A stretch of 64,000 bases of DNA from JARFQH01 sp041299015 (GTDB lineage Bacteria; Desulfobacterota; Desulfobacteria; Desulfobacterales; SG8-13): assembly GCA_041299015.1 (NCBI GenBank), contig JBFYWB010000047.1:24284-88283 (forward strand), read 5' to 3'. The notes below the pieces were generated by a model. That model was not told where the DNA came from and made no database searches. It saw only the letters and a program-made list of their open reading frames with translations. A program made the translations under genes and the position numbers. Positions 52,155-60,608 of this stretch are shown here, in pieces. Numbering within the stretch: the stretch's first letter is position 1; every line of letters begins with the position of its first letter.

Positions 52155-52571
52155 ATGCAAAGTTATCGCCAAGAGTTATGGTTCGAAGTCCCCACCCGTC
52201 GGGCCTTCATCAACATCACCCCCCAGGTGGAGCGGTGCCTCCGGGAGAGCGGCATCAAGGAAGGCCTCTGCCTGGTCAACGCGATGCACATCACCGCCTC
52301 GGTCTTTATCAACGATGACGAAGCGGGGCTGCACCACGACTACGAGGTCTGGCTCGAGAAGCTCGCCCCGCACGCGCCGGTCACCCAGTACCGCCACAAC
52401 GTGGGCGAAGACAACGCGGATGCCCATATGAAACGACAGATTATGGGCCGTGAGGTGGTCGTGGCCGTCACCGACGGACGCCTGGACTTCGGCACCTGGG
52501 AACGGATATTCTACGGGGAATTCGACGGTCGGCGGCGCAAGCGGGTCTTGGTCAAGATCATCGGGGCGTAA
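52155..52571 (+). CDS. yjbQ: YjbQ/UPF0047 family protein
   Basis: A 138-residue cytoplasmic protein of the YjbQ (secondary thiamine-phosphate synthase enzyme) family. It shows FINITPQVE, GLCLVNAMHITASVFINDDE, YRHNVGEDNADAHMKRQIMGREV (in parts, with the metal-site His residues) and the final WERIFYGEFDG segment, the order seen throughout the family. Weak thiamine-phosphate synthase activity is reported for members; the main physiological role is unsettled. GGAGG seven bases before the ATG fixes the start. The gene follows the helicase after 46 bases. Confidence 0.9.
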   Translation: MQSYRQELWFEVPTRRAFINITPQVERCLRESGIKEGLCLVNAMHITASVFINDDEAGLHHDYEVWLEKLAPHAPVTQYRHNVGEDNADAHMKRQIMGREVVVAVTDGRLDFGTWERIFYGEFDGRRRKRVLVKIIGA

Positions 52572-52591
52572 TCATCCTTCGACATGGGAGC

Positions 52592-52714
52592 ATGACCGAG
52601 ACTGAACCGGTTGACGAAAGCGGACCTCATCGCAATTCGGGTCCGGCAGGTATCGGCCAGGGGCGCGGCCCGACCCCGTTCGAAGATATCATCAGCAGCC
52701 CCGATTACCGCTGA
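52592..52714 (+). CDS. Possible 40-residue small protein
   Basis: A short open frame from ATG 52592 to TGA 52714, twenty bases after yjbQ. It encodes a hydrophilic peptide with an acidic start (MTETEPVDESG), a Gly-rich middle (GPAGIGQGRGP) and FEDIISSPDYR at the end. GGGAG directly precedes the ATG. Codon choice resembles its neighbours, but the length is too short to distinguish from chance, and I recognise no family. Confidence 0.35.
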   Translation: MTETEPVDESGPHRNSGPAGIGQGRGPTPFEDIISSPDYR

Positions 52715-52749
52715 TGTCTTTCAAAAGGAGAACTATCTGCCGCTGCTTC

Positions 52750-52791
52750 TTGACTTTACCGAACGGAACCCATAATAAATAATTGTTATTT
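52750..52791 (+). promoter_or_regulatory. Promoter with palindromic operator before the first rrf2 gene
   Basis: TTGACT at 52750-52755, a 17-base spacer and TAATAA at 52773-52778. Overlapping the -10 box and the transcription start is the inverted repeat AAATAA-TTG-TTATTT (52777-52791). A dimeric repressor there would block initiation, as expected of an autoregulated Rrf2 gene. Confidence 0.55.
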
Positions 52792-52840
52792 TAAAGGCGT
52801 TTTGCCCCATTGCGACGCGAACCGCGAGGCCGATCGGCGC

Positions 52841-53251
52841 ATGTTGATCACCCAGAAAAACAAATATGCTCTCCGGGCCGTATTTGAGCTGGCCAAGCGG
52901 CGCAATCAAGGCCCGGTCAAAATAGTTGACATCGCCGCAGCGCAGAAAATTCCGGTCAAATTTCTTGAGGTGATCCTAAATCAATTAAAGCACGGCGGCG
53001 TGGTCGAATCCAAACGCGGTTTCCAAGGGGGCTATGCGTTGATCAGGCCGCCGGATGAACTTACCGTCGGCGATATCCTGCGCCAAATCGAATCCGCTGA
53101 CGCGCTCCATTGCGTTTCGTGTATCTCGAGAGACGACTGCGCCTTAAAAGGCGACTGTGCTTTTTTACCGATGTGGACCAAGGCCCAAAAGGCAATGGTC
53201 GCCGTTTTCGACACAACGACGATCCAGGATCTCATCGACAGCGCCCCTTGA
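52841..53251 (+). CDS. Rrf2-family transcriptional regulator (first copy)
   Basis: A 136-residue winged-helix regulator of the Rrf2/IscR family. The helix-turn-helix spans about residues 24-52 and the wing includes SKRGFQGGYALIRPP. Cys91, Cys94, Cys100 and Cys106 lie in the region that binds an Fe-S cluster in IscR, NsrR and RirA. Rrf2 was named for the repressor encoded with the Hmc operon of Desulfovibrio vulgaris; here two Rrf2 genes precede hmcA. ATG at 52841 is preferred as it matches the family start, although the ribosome site is poor; a TTG at 52802 is an alternative. The gene is followed by 434 bases containing a second palindrome. Confidence 0.9.
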   Translation: MLITQKNKYALRAVFELAKRRNQGPVKIVDIAAAQKIPVKFLEVILNQLKHGGVVESKRGFQGGYALIRPPDELTVGDILRQIESADALHCVSCISRDDCALKGDCAFLPMWTKAQKAMVAVFDTTTIQDLIDSAP

Positions 53252-53560
53252 CCGACCGCGCGGCCGCCCGTCGATTCCAGCCCCATCGCGATCCGACCGC
53301 ACCCTGCGTTGACCGCAAACCGGCAGTGCCAGCCCCATCGCCTGATCTCACAAAACTTTTTTCACCGCGAAGCATCCCGTTGAACCCAGGCTAGCCGATG
53401 CGCATTATCGGCCCTGTGCCCCTGTGCTTCGATGGTCGTGGATCGCTTTCACCCCTTTGACCGCTGTTGGACATGCTTTTCGGAAGGCCTCGTCTCAACC
53501 GGCGCCTTATCGTCCTGCCGCCATTTATACTCATAATACACTGTTATACTTACATTAAAA

Positions 53561-53617
53561 TTTTTTTACGGTTGCGTAAAAAAATGATTGACAAGAATAT
53601 TCTTTCCCTACTAATTA
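53561..53617 (+). promoter_or_regulatory. 10+10 palindrome and promoter before the second rrf2 gene and hmc operon
   Basis: TTTTTTTACG at 53561-53570 and its exact complement at 53575-53584 flank the tetranucleotide GTTG. Three bases later TTGACA (53588-53593) and TAATTA (53612-53617) form a promoter with an 18-base spacer. The palindrome is a candidate operator just upstream of the -35 box. The preceding 300 bases (53252-53560) hold no recognisable gene or RNA. Confidence 0.55.
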
Positions 53618-53685
53618 GATCAACATTCATCTCGACCAAAATGATCAAGAAACAAATCGGCCGATTCGGTCGAAAAATACGCCAA

Positions 53686-54123
53686 ATGATTCGAACCAAG
53701 AAGAGCGAGCAGTACGCTTTGCGGGCCATTTTGGAGCTGGCCAGATTCAAGGGCAAAGGCCCTCTGAAGATTTCTGAAATCGCCGCGGCCCAAGCCATTC
53801 CGCAGCGGTTTTTGGAGGTGATTCTCGGTCAATTGAAGGGCAGCGGATTTGTCGATTCCAAACGCGGTTATCAGGGCGGGTATTTCCTCTTGCGCCCTCC
53901 GGACCGAATTACCGTCGGCGATGTGCTGCGATTCCTGGAGGGCGGAGAGGACCCGGCCCACAAAGTGTCCTGCGTGTCAAAAAAAGAATGCCCGTTCACG
54001 TGCGACTGCGCTTTCGTGCCCATGTGGAAAAAAGTAAACACCGCCATCTTCAAAATTTACGATGAGACGACGTTCGCCGATTTGCTGGCCTATGAGCACC
54101 GGCTTGATGGACTGCTGACTTAA
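53686..54123 (+). CDS. Rrf2-family transcriptional regulator (second copy)
   Basis: A 145-residue paralogue of the protein encoded at 52841. The two align throughout (for example KFLEVILNQLKHGG with RFLEVILGQLKGSG, and SKRGFQGGY with SKRGYQGGY), so they arose by tandem duplication. The Cys set here is Cys96, Cys102, Cys106 and Cys108, with different spacing from the first copy, which could mean a different cluster or redox response. I use the ATG at 53686, which aligns with the first copy; an upstream extension of 73 residues is hydrophobic and overlaps the promoter. It ends 47 bases before hmcA and is probably co-transcribed with the Hmc operon. Confidence 0.9.
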   Translation: MIRTKKSEQYALRAILELARFKGKGPLKISEIAAAQAIPQRFLEVILGQLKGSGFVDSKRGYQGGYFLLRPPDRITVGDVLRFLEGGEDPAHKVSCVSKKECPFTCDCAFVPMWKKVNTAIFKIYDETTFADLLAYEHRLDGLLT

Positions 54124-54170
54124 TTCCGGAAGTTTCATTCCAGAAAAGGACCATTTCAAGGAATTCAGAC

Positions 54171-55796
54171 ATGAAGAAAGGCAAATCTCTGCTTCGAGGT
54201 ACGGGTATTTTCGGAGGCATCACCATTCTGGCAATTTTGATCCTGAGCCTTAGGGTCCAGGGAGTGCAGCAGGTTCCCGATCCGCATGCCGAGATGCGCT
54301 CCGATCTGGTCATGATCGACACGATGAAGACGTTCGGCAAGCTCGAAAGGTCACCGGTGGTTTTCCTGCACGGCCAGCACACCGAGGCCCTGGCCAAGCA
54401 AAATCAGGATTGCAGTGCCTGCCACCTGTTGGATGAGAAGAACCGGCGCTCATATAAGTTCAAGCGCATCAAGGACACCGACCGTCAGACCGTTATGGAT
54501 CTCTACCATGCGGGCTGCATCACCTGCCACACGGAAACCAAGGCGGCCGGCTTGAAAGGTGGCCCGCTCACCTGCGGGGCCTGCCACCAGGATAACCCCC
54601 AGGTGGCTTCAGACCGTCGACCCATGGGCATGGACAAGTCACTGCACTACCGCCACACCAAGACCCTCGAAGACAAATGCGAAAAATGCCACCACGTGTA
54701 CAACGAGCAAACCAAAGTCCTCGAATACGTCAAAGGCCAGGAAGCGACCTGCCGCTATTGCCACGGCGAGGTCACCGTCGAGAACCGCATCGACGCTCGG
54801 CAAGCCTTTCACCAGGCCTGTGTCGGATGCCACCAGGAACGGCTGGCAAAAAACCAGAGCGCCGGCCCGGACATGTGCGTTCGGTGCCACGATGCCGATG
54901 AACAGAACCTGATCGCGGTCGTCGAGGATATCCCGCGTATGAAAGCCGGCCAGCCGGACGTGGTTTTCATCAAAAGATCCCCCGATATAGAGCCGCAGGC
55001 CACCCCCGAAGCAACCCCCGCTAGTGATGAAGACCTCTTGACCCGCGTACCGTTCAACCACAAGGCTCACGAAGAGTTCAACGACACCTGCCGCGTCTGC
55101 CATCACACCAACCTGAAGGCCTGTGTCAGCTGCCACACCCTCAACGGGGACGAAAAAGGCAGACACGTGCAGCTCGAACAGTCCATGCACAAACGTGACG
55201 CTTCGCAGAGTTGCGTCGGCTGCCACGGCAGCCAACAGGTGCAGCCCCAGTGCGCCGGCTGCCACGCTTCCATCAACCAAAAGTTCGGCGGCGACAGCAA
55301 TCCCGCTGCCTGCCAGACCTGCCACATAAAATCGCCGGCGCCCTCCGGTGATCCGCTCCTGGAGCCGGACGATCGGACCCGGGCGGCTTTGCTGCATGAA
55401 TCCCGCACGAGGGTCAGCGAGACCTATCCGGCCGATAAGATTCCGGAAAAAGTGGAGATCAATACGCTGGCGGATCAGTATCAACCGGCCCAGATGCCGC
55501 ACCGCAAAATAGTGCAATCCCTCGAACGAGGGATCAAAAACAGCAAACTGGCCGCCGTCTTTCATCGTGAAGCGGGAACCCTCTGCCAGGCGTGTCATCA
55601 CAACAGCCCAGTTTCGCAAAAACCGCCGAAATGCAACAGCTGCCACGGACAGCCGTTCGACAACCGTCAGCCGGTTCGACCGGGGATAATGGCCGCCTAC
55701 CATCAGCAGTGCATCGGGTGCCACACCCGGATGGGGCTTGAGAAACCCGCGGCCACTGATTGCACGGTCTGCCACGCTAAGAAGACGGCGCCGTAA
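54171..55796 (+). CDS. hmcA: High-molecular-weight cytochrome c HmcA, 16 haems
   Basis: Periplasmic electron entry protein of the Hmc complex, accepting electrons from hydrogenases through cytochrome c3. The 541-residue sequence has an N-terminal signal or anchor helix (about 10-28) and sixteen CXXCH haem sites, in order CSACH, CITCH, CGACH, CEKCH, CRYCH, CVGCH, CVRCH, CRVCH, CVSCH, CVGCH, CAGCH, CQTCH, CQACH, CNSCH, CIGCH and CTVCH. Sixteen haems and a length near 545 equal HmcA of Desulfovibrio vulgaris. A Pro- and Glu-rich linker (about 255-275) separates two haem-rich halves. AAGGA lies eight bases before the ATG. It opens hmcABCDEF. Confidence 0.95.
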   Translation: MKKGKSLLRGTGIFGGITILAILILSLRVQGVQQVPDPHAEMRSDLVMIDTMKTFGKLERSPVVFLHGQHTEALAKQNQDCSACHLLDEKNRRSYKFKRIKDTDRQTVMDLYHAGCITCHTETKAAGLKGGPLTCGACHQDNPQVASDRRPMGMDKSLHYRHTKTLEDKCEKCHHVYNEQTKVLEYVKGQEATCRYCHGEVTVENRIDARQAFHQACVGCHQERLAKNQSAGPDMCVRCHDADEQNLIAVVEDIPRMKAGQPDVVFIKRSPDIEPQATPEATPASDEDLLTRVPFNHKAHEEFNDTCRVCHHTNLKACVSCHTLNGDEKGRHVQLEQSMHKRDASQSCVGCHGSQQVQPQCAGCHASINQKFGGDSNPAACQTCHIKSPAPSGDPLLEPDDRTRAALLHESRTRVSETYPADKIPEKVEINTLADQYQPAQMPHRKIVQSLERGIKNSKLAAVFHREAGTLCQACHHNSPVSQKPPKCNSCHGQPFDNRQPVRPGIMAAYHQQCIGCHTRMGLEKPAATDCTVCHAKKTAP

Positions 55797-55858
55797 TACA
55801 GGTGAATCTTGCAGTGGGAAACTGCTAACCATGACATTCAAGCTTCAGGGGTAAGGTT

Positions 55859-56938
55859 ATGTCCATTTCAAGAAGAAAGTTCCTGGGGTGGCTGGGAACA
55901 GCCGGTCTGAGCGTAACCCTTGGTCGATCCGCCCATTCTGCCACCAACAAACACTTCAGCGGATATCCGGACAGCAACGGGGTCTTGTTCGACGGCACGC
56001 ACTGCATCGGCTGCCGCAAGTGTGAAGCCAGCTGCAACAAGGTCAATGAACTGCCGGCACCGGACCGGCCTTTCGACGACCTTGCGGTGCTTGAAAAGAA
56101 CCGGCGGACCCATTCGGGGACCTTCACGGTGGTCAATCGCTACGCGGTTGCCTCCGCCCCCGGAAAGCCCCTCTATCGGAAAATCCAGTGCAATCACTGC
56201 CTGGAGCCGGCCTGCGCCTCGGCGTGCTTCGTCAGGGCTTTCGTCAAGACCGAAACCGGTGCCGTCACATATGACGAGTCGGTCTGCGTCGGCTGTCGTT
56301 ACTGCATGATCGCCTGCCCCTTTGAAATCCCGACCTACGAATATGGCGAGGCGCTAACCCCCAGGATCCGAAAGTGTACCCTGTGCCATCCCCGGATTGA
56401 AAAAGGCCTCCTCCCCGGCTGTGTCGAAGCCTGCCCGACCGAAGCGCTCGTCTACGGAAAGCGCGATGACCTGATCCGGCTCGCCCGGCAACGCATCTTC
56501 CGGTTCCCGGACCGGTATGTCGACCACATATACGGTGAGCATGAAATGGGCGGAACGAGTTGGCTCTATCTGTCCGGCGTGCCTTTTCGAGATCTGGCGA
56601 TGCGGGAGGACTTGGGAAACCTTCCGGCGCCGTCCCTCACCAAGGGAGCCTTGAGCGGCGTGGCGATTGTGGCCGGCATGTGGCCGGTGCTGTTGACCGG
56701 TGTATACGCGATTTCGAAACGCAAAGACAAAATCGCCGAAACGGAGAAATCCGAGGCCGTCGCCGCGGCACGGGAACACGCCGACGCAGAAACCAAGGCC
56801 GCCGTCGAGAAAGCCTTGGCCCAGGCTAAAAAAGAGAAAGCAAAAGAAATCGAGCTGCTCGTCAAGAAGGCCCTTGAAGAGGCCGCCGCGGCCCAAAAAG
56901 AAGCCGCCGCCAAGTCGGAAACCGAGGAGGATGCCTGA
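55859..56938 (+). CDS. hmcB: Hmc complex iron-sulfur subunit HmcB
   Basis: A 359-residue ferredoxin subunit with a twin-arginine signal (SRRKFLGWLG), so it faces the periplasm. Four Cys clusters follow: CIGCRKCEASC, CNHCLEPACASACF, CVGCRYCMIACPF and CTLCHPRI with CVEACP. A membrane helix (about 265-287) and a long Ala/Glu/Lys-rich coiled coil (about 290-359) end the protein; the helix anchors the subunit as in other HmcB proteins. Its stop codon shares bases with the hmcC start. Expected role: relay between HmcA haems and the membrane subunit HmcC. Confidence 0.93.
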   Translation: MSISRRKFLGWLGTAGLSVTLGRSAHSATNKHFSGYPDSNGVLFDGTHCIGCRKCEASCNKVNELPAPDRPFDDLAVLEKNRRTHSGTFTVVNRYAVASAPGKPLYRKIQCNHCLEPACASACFVRAFVKTETGAVTYDESVCVGCRYCMIACPFEIPTYEYGEALTPRIRKCTLCHPRIEKGLLPGCVEACPTEALVYGKRDDLIRLARQRIFRFPDRYVDHIYGEHEMGGTSWLYLSGVPFRDLAMREDLGNLPAPSLTKGALSGVAIVAGMWPVLLTGVYAISKRKDKIAETEKSEAVAAAREHADAETKAAVEKALAQAKKEKAKEIELLVKKALEEAAAAQKEAAAKSETEEDA

Positions 56939-58119
56939 TGCGCGAAGAAACTGTAAAAGCCGACAATCATTATTTTAGGCCCTTTACGCCGTTTAACATC
57001 GTCGCCGGGATCATCGTCGTTATCGGACTCCTGCTGACCGTGCTGCGCTTCACCCGCGGACTGGCTTCCGTCACCAACCTGTCCGATTACACCCCCTGGG
57101 GGATCTGGATCGGTTTTGACCTCTTGGTAGGGGTTGCCCTGGCGGCCGGAGGCTTCGTGACCTCGGCGGCGGTGTACATTTTCGGTTTGAAGAAATACCA
57201 TTCGGCCGTTCGGCCCGCAATTCTGACCGGGTTTCTCGGCTATGCCCTGGTGGTACTGGCCCTGCACTATGACGTCGGGCGCCCCTGGCGCCTGCCCTAT
57301 CCGTTTTTCGTTCAACAGGGCACCACGTCCCTGCTCTTTGAAGTCGGCGCCTGTGTGGCGCTCTACCTCACGGTGCTGTTCATCGAATTTTCACCGGCGG
57401 CCATGGAGTGGCTCGGCCTGAAACGCGCGCGAAATCTGGTGGTCAGGTTGACCCTTTTGCTCACGATTTTTGGCGTGGTGCTCTCGACGCTGCACCAGTC
57501 GTCGCTGGGGGCTCTTTTTCTGATTGCGCCTTCGAAAGTCCATCCGCTTTGGTACTCCGCCTACCTACCGGTGTATTTCTTTGTATCGAGCATCATTGCC
57601 GGCCTTTCGATGGTGATATTCGAAAGCTCACTTTCACACAGGTATTTCAAAGACAAAATGGACCCCGAACACCTGGCCGATAAGGATAATGTGGCCTTGG
57701 GCTTCGGCAAGGCGGCCGCCCTGACGCTGGCCGGCTATTTCACCATCAAGGTCATCGGCATCGCGGCGGACAACAACTGGCACTACCTGGCAACCGGATA
57801 CGGCGCCTGGTATCTGGTCGAACTTCTGGGCTTCGTGGCCTTGCCGTGCTTCCTCTACGCTGTCGGCGTGCGGGATAAGAACCTGACGCTGATCAAGTGG
57901 ACGGCCGTCTTGACGATAGTGGGGATCATCATCAACCGCTTCAACGTCAGCATGATCGCTTTCAACTATCATCTGCCCGCCGGCGAGCGCTATTTTCCCT
58001 CCTGGATGGAAATCGGGATCTCGATCTTCATCGTCACAATTGGCCTGCTTGTATTCCGGTTCATCGTGACGCGCATGCCGATTTTCTGCGCGCACCCGGA
58101 GTACAAGAACACCCACTGA
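56938..58119 (+). CDS. hmcC: Hmc complex NrfD-like membrane subunit HmcC
   Basis: A 393-residue integral membrane protein with about ten helices, of the NrfD/PsrC family that interacts with menaquinone. Landmarks are the early PWGIWIGFDLLVGVALAAGGF segment in helix 2, HQSSLGALFLIAPSKVHPLWYS near 180-200 and the late FNYHLPAGERYFPSW loop. The ATG overlaps the hmcB stop codon (TGATG), so the two are translationally coupled. It contributes the quinone or proton side of the Hmc complex. Length and position are as in Desulfovibrio hmc operons. Confidence 0.93.
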   Translation: MREETVKADNHYFRPFTPFNIVAGIIVVIGLLLTVLRFTRGLASVTNLSDYTPWGIWIGFDLLVGVALAAGGFVTSAAVYIFGLKKYHSAVRPAILTGFLGYALVVLALHYDVGRPWRLPYPFFVQQGTTSLLFEVGACVALYLTVLFIEFSPAAMEWLGLKRARNLVVRLTLLLTIFGVVLSTLHQSSLGALFLIAPSKVHPLWYSAYLPVYFFVSSIIAGLSMVIFESSLSHRYFKDKMDPEHLADKDNVALGFGKAAALTLAGYFTIKVIGIAADNNWHYLATGYGAWYLVELLGFVALPCFLYAVGVRDKNLTLIKWTAVLTIVGIIINRFNVSMIAFNYHLPAGERYFPSWMEIGISIFIVTIGLLVFRFIVTRMPIFCAHPEYKNTH

Positions 58120-58142
58120 TCACTTAGAGGATTGACAAAATC

Positions 58143-58274
58143 ATGGATGCGACTATTTACACCCTGCAGGATTACATGTTGCGCACGGAGAGCATCATCT
58201 ACATCCTGATCGTGGCCACATTGATCGGCCTCACCGGCTTCTGGCTTTTTCTGTCCGGGCGCGATGAGGACTAA
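58143..58274 (+). CDS. hmcD: Hmc complex small membrane subunit HmcD
   Basis: A 43-residue protein too short for routine gene finders, encoded between hmcC and hmcE. It has one membrane helix (about 18-37, IIYILIVATLIGLTGFWLF) after a short polar N-terminus (MDATIYTLQDYML) and ends in the charged SGRDED. HmcD of Desulfovibrio vulgaris is likewise a single-helix peptide at this position. A GAGG lies 12 bases before the ATG. Loss of this frame would not be noticed by length filters, so its conservation of position is the main support. Confidence 0.85.
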   Translation: MDATIYTLQDYMLRTESIIYILIVATLIGLTGFWLFLSGRDED

Positions 58275-58420
58275 GGGGCACTCAGAAGAACACCTGGAGC
58301 CGCCGGTGAAAAAACGTCAACCGACATCGGCGCATGACTGGATTCGCTGGGTGAAAATCGGAACGCGGTTTCCGGCACCCGACGCTCACCCGACGTCTCA
58401 TTAACGTTACGGAGCTTCCC

Positions 58421-59098
58421 ATGTATGAGTTTGTCACCGGCCCGCTGGCATGGATCGCATTTTTGACCTTTTTCTTCGGCCTGATCGCCCGCGCCGTCTG
58501 GTACGTCAAAGGCCTGAACTGGCAACTGGACCGCGTGGCTTACCGGCCGCACATGCGCTACGGCCTAAAAGGAGCGGCGCGTTCTATTTTTTACTGGTTG
58601 TTCCCCTACGGCACGCGCAGCTGGCGCCAAAATCCCATGTTCACTTTCCTGGTTTTTGTTTTTCATATCGGCTTGTTGTTGACACCGGTTTTCCTGCTGG
58701 GCCACAACATCCTGCTGAAAACCAAGTGGGGATTCAGTCTGCCGACCCTTTCGGAAACCACCGCGGATGTGCTGACCATCGCGGTGATTGTTTCGGCGCT
58801 GTTCCTGGTTCTGCGCCGGATTGCCCTGACCGAGGTCCGGATCATCACCAGCGCCTACGACTACCTTCTGGTTGCCATCGCCGTGGCTCCCTTTGTCACC
58901 GGTCTTCTGGCCCGCTACCAGGTGGCCGACTACCAGTTCTGGCTGATCGTCCACATTCTGTGTGGTGAAATATTTTTGATCGCGATTCCCCTGACCAAGC
59001 TGTCGCACTTTGTTCTCTTCTTCATGTCCCGGGCCCAATTAGGGATGGATTACGGCATCAAGCGCGGCGGCATGAAAGGCAAGGGTCTGGCCTGGTAA
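58421..59098 (+). CDS. hmcE: Hmc complex cytochrome b-like membrane subunit HmcE
   Basis: A 225-residue membrane protein with five helices (about 8-26, 68-88, 107-130, 145-165 and 175-200) of the NarI/HmcE family. His residues at HIGLL in helix 2 and HILCGEIFLIAIPLTKLSHFVLFF near the end are placed to coordinate b-type haem, as in nitrate reductase gamma subunits. It precedes hmcF, and the pair resembles HdrE/HdrD and DsrM/DsrK modules that pass electrons from the membrane to a cytoplasmic CCG-domain protein. Start at ATG 58421; a 146-base spacer separates it from hmcD. Confidence 0.92.
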   Translation: MYEFVTGPLAWIAFLTFFFGLIARAVWYVKGLNWQLDRVAYRPHMRYGLKGAARSIFYWLFPYGTRSWRQNPMFTFLVFVFHIGLLLTPVFLLGHNILLKTKWGFSLPTLSETTADVLTIAVIVSALFLVLRRIALTEVRIITSAYDYLLVAIAVAPFVTGLLARYQVADYQFWLIVHILCGEIFLIAIPLTKLSHFVLFFMSRAQLGMDYGIKRGGMKGKGLAW

Positions 59099-59132
59099 AC
59101 GAACCCAACTTCATTGGTACGGAGAGAGAAAT

Positions 59133-60518
59133 ATGCCCGACGGGAAACTGTGCAACAAGAAAACGATTGACACCCTGGAGCAGCTGCATGCCCTGCTGGC
59201 GGACAAGAGCGGCAAACAGTACTACGAAGAAATGAACCACCTGGATGTCGATGACAAAGCGCTGGGGGCGATTCTTCAGAAAACGCTCAAATCCCGGCTG
59301 AAAACCTGGCTCGGCATCTGCTCGCACTGCGGACTTTGCGCCGAATCCTGCTTTTACTATTTAGCCAACGACCGGGACCCGACGCAGGTGCCCTCCTACA
59401 AGATTCAGCAAACCCTCGGCGAACTCATTCGGCGCAAGGGCAAGGTGGACAATGCCTTCATGCAGATGTGCATGGATACGGCCTATTCAAAGTGCACCTG
59501 CTGCACCCGCTGCGGCGTTTACTGCCCGTTCGGTATCGATACGGGGATCATGTTCAGTTACCTGCGGGGGCTGCTCTTCTCCCAGGGATTCACCCCCTGG
59601 GAGATGAAAATCGGGACCGGCATGCACCGGATCTATCGCGCTCAGATGGATGTGACCTCCGATGACTGGGTCGAAACCTGCGGCTGGATGGCCGAGGAAT
59701 ACGAGGAAGACTGGCCGGGATTAAAGATTCCCATCGACGTGGAGAACGCCGACATCATGTACACCGTCAACGCGCGGGAACCCAAGCACTACCCGGAAGA
59801 TCTGGCCGAGGCCGCCATCCTGTTCCACATTGCCGGCGAAAACTGGACGGTCCCCAGTGAAGGCTGGGAGGAAACCAGCCTGGCGATGTTTGCCGGAGAC
59901 TGGGCGGCGTGCAAGCTGCAGGTCGAAAGCGTCTATGCGGCCATGGAAAGGTTGAAGCCCAAACGCATGGTGGTCACCGAGTGCGGGCACGCCTATCGGG
60001 CCACAGTTATCGAAGGCCCTTACTGGGCCGGCATCAAAACCGGTCAACCGCCGGCGCCCAGCATCCACTACGTGGAGTGGGTCGCCGAGGCCCTGCGCAC
60101 CGGCAAACTGAAGATCGATCCTGCGAAAAAAATCAAGGAACCGGTCACCTATCAGGATTCCTGCAACTATGTTCGCAACGCCGGCCTGGGCGATGTCGCC
60201 CGTGAGATCATGAGTTTCATAGCCGAGGATTTTCGCGAAATGACGCCCTGCCGGGAGCACAACTTCTGCTGCGGCGGCGGCGGCGGACTGAACGGCATCG
60301 GCCGTTACCGTCAGCAGCGCAATGTCGGACTCAAGATCAAAAGAGACCAGATTCTGGCCACCGGTGCCAAACTGGTCGTGTCTCCGTGTCACAACTGCTG
60401 GGATGCGATCCGGGACATGGAGGAGATTTACAAGATCGGCATTCGGTGGAGCTTTCTGAAACCGCTGCTGCTGGGCATGGTGGAAGTCCCGGAGCACTTG
60501 AAGCCGATCGAACAGTAA
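59133..60518 (+). CDS. hmcF: Hmc complex cytoplasmic CCG/Fe-S subunit HmcF
   Basis: A 461-residue cytoplasmic protein related to HdrD and DsrK. Two 4Fe-4S motifs lie in the N-terminal third (CSHCGLCAESCFYY and CTCCTRCGVYCPFG). Two CCG-type segments follow, CGHAYRATV and the strongly conserved CCGGGGGLNGIG near residue 385, then CHNCWDAI. This region may hold a noncubane cluster, as in HdrB. GGAGA before the ATG supports the start. It gives the Hmc complex its cytoplasmic exit for electrons, completing the set hmcABCDEF. Confidence 0.92.
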   Translation: MPDGKLCNKKTIDTLEQLHALLADKSGKQYYEEMNHLDVDDKALGAILQKTLKSRLKTWLGICSHCGLCAESCFYYLANDRDPTQVPSYKIQQTLGELIRRKGKVDNAFMQMCMDTAYSKCTCCTRCGVYCPFGIDTGIMFSYLRGLLFSQGFTPWEMKIGTGMHRIYRAQMDVTSDDWVETCGWMAEEYEEDWPGLKIPIDVENADIMYTVNAREPKHYPEDLAEAAILFHIAGENWTVPSEGWEETSLAMFAGDWAACKLQVESVYAAMERLKPKRMVVTECGHAYRATVIEGPYWAGIKTGQPPAPSIHYVEWVAEALRTGKLKIDPAKKIKEPVTYQDSCNYVRNAGLGDVAREIMSFIAEDFREMTPCREHNFCCGGGGGLNGIGRYRQQRNVGLKIKRDQILATGAKLVVSPCHNCWDAIRDMEEIYKIGIRWSFLKPLLLGMVEVPEHLKPIEQ

Positions 60519-60608
60519 AACGGCGGAGAAACACTTGCAGAGGATCTCCATAACCGGCTATTGAGAGCTGAACAACGGCGCCTTAAATCCTGTAAAGCAG
60601 GCACGCCC

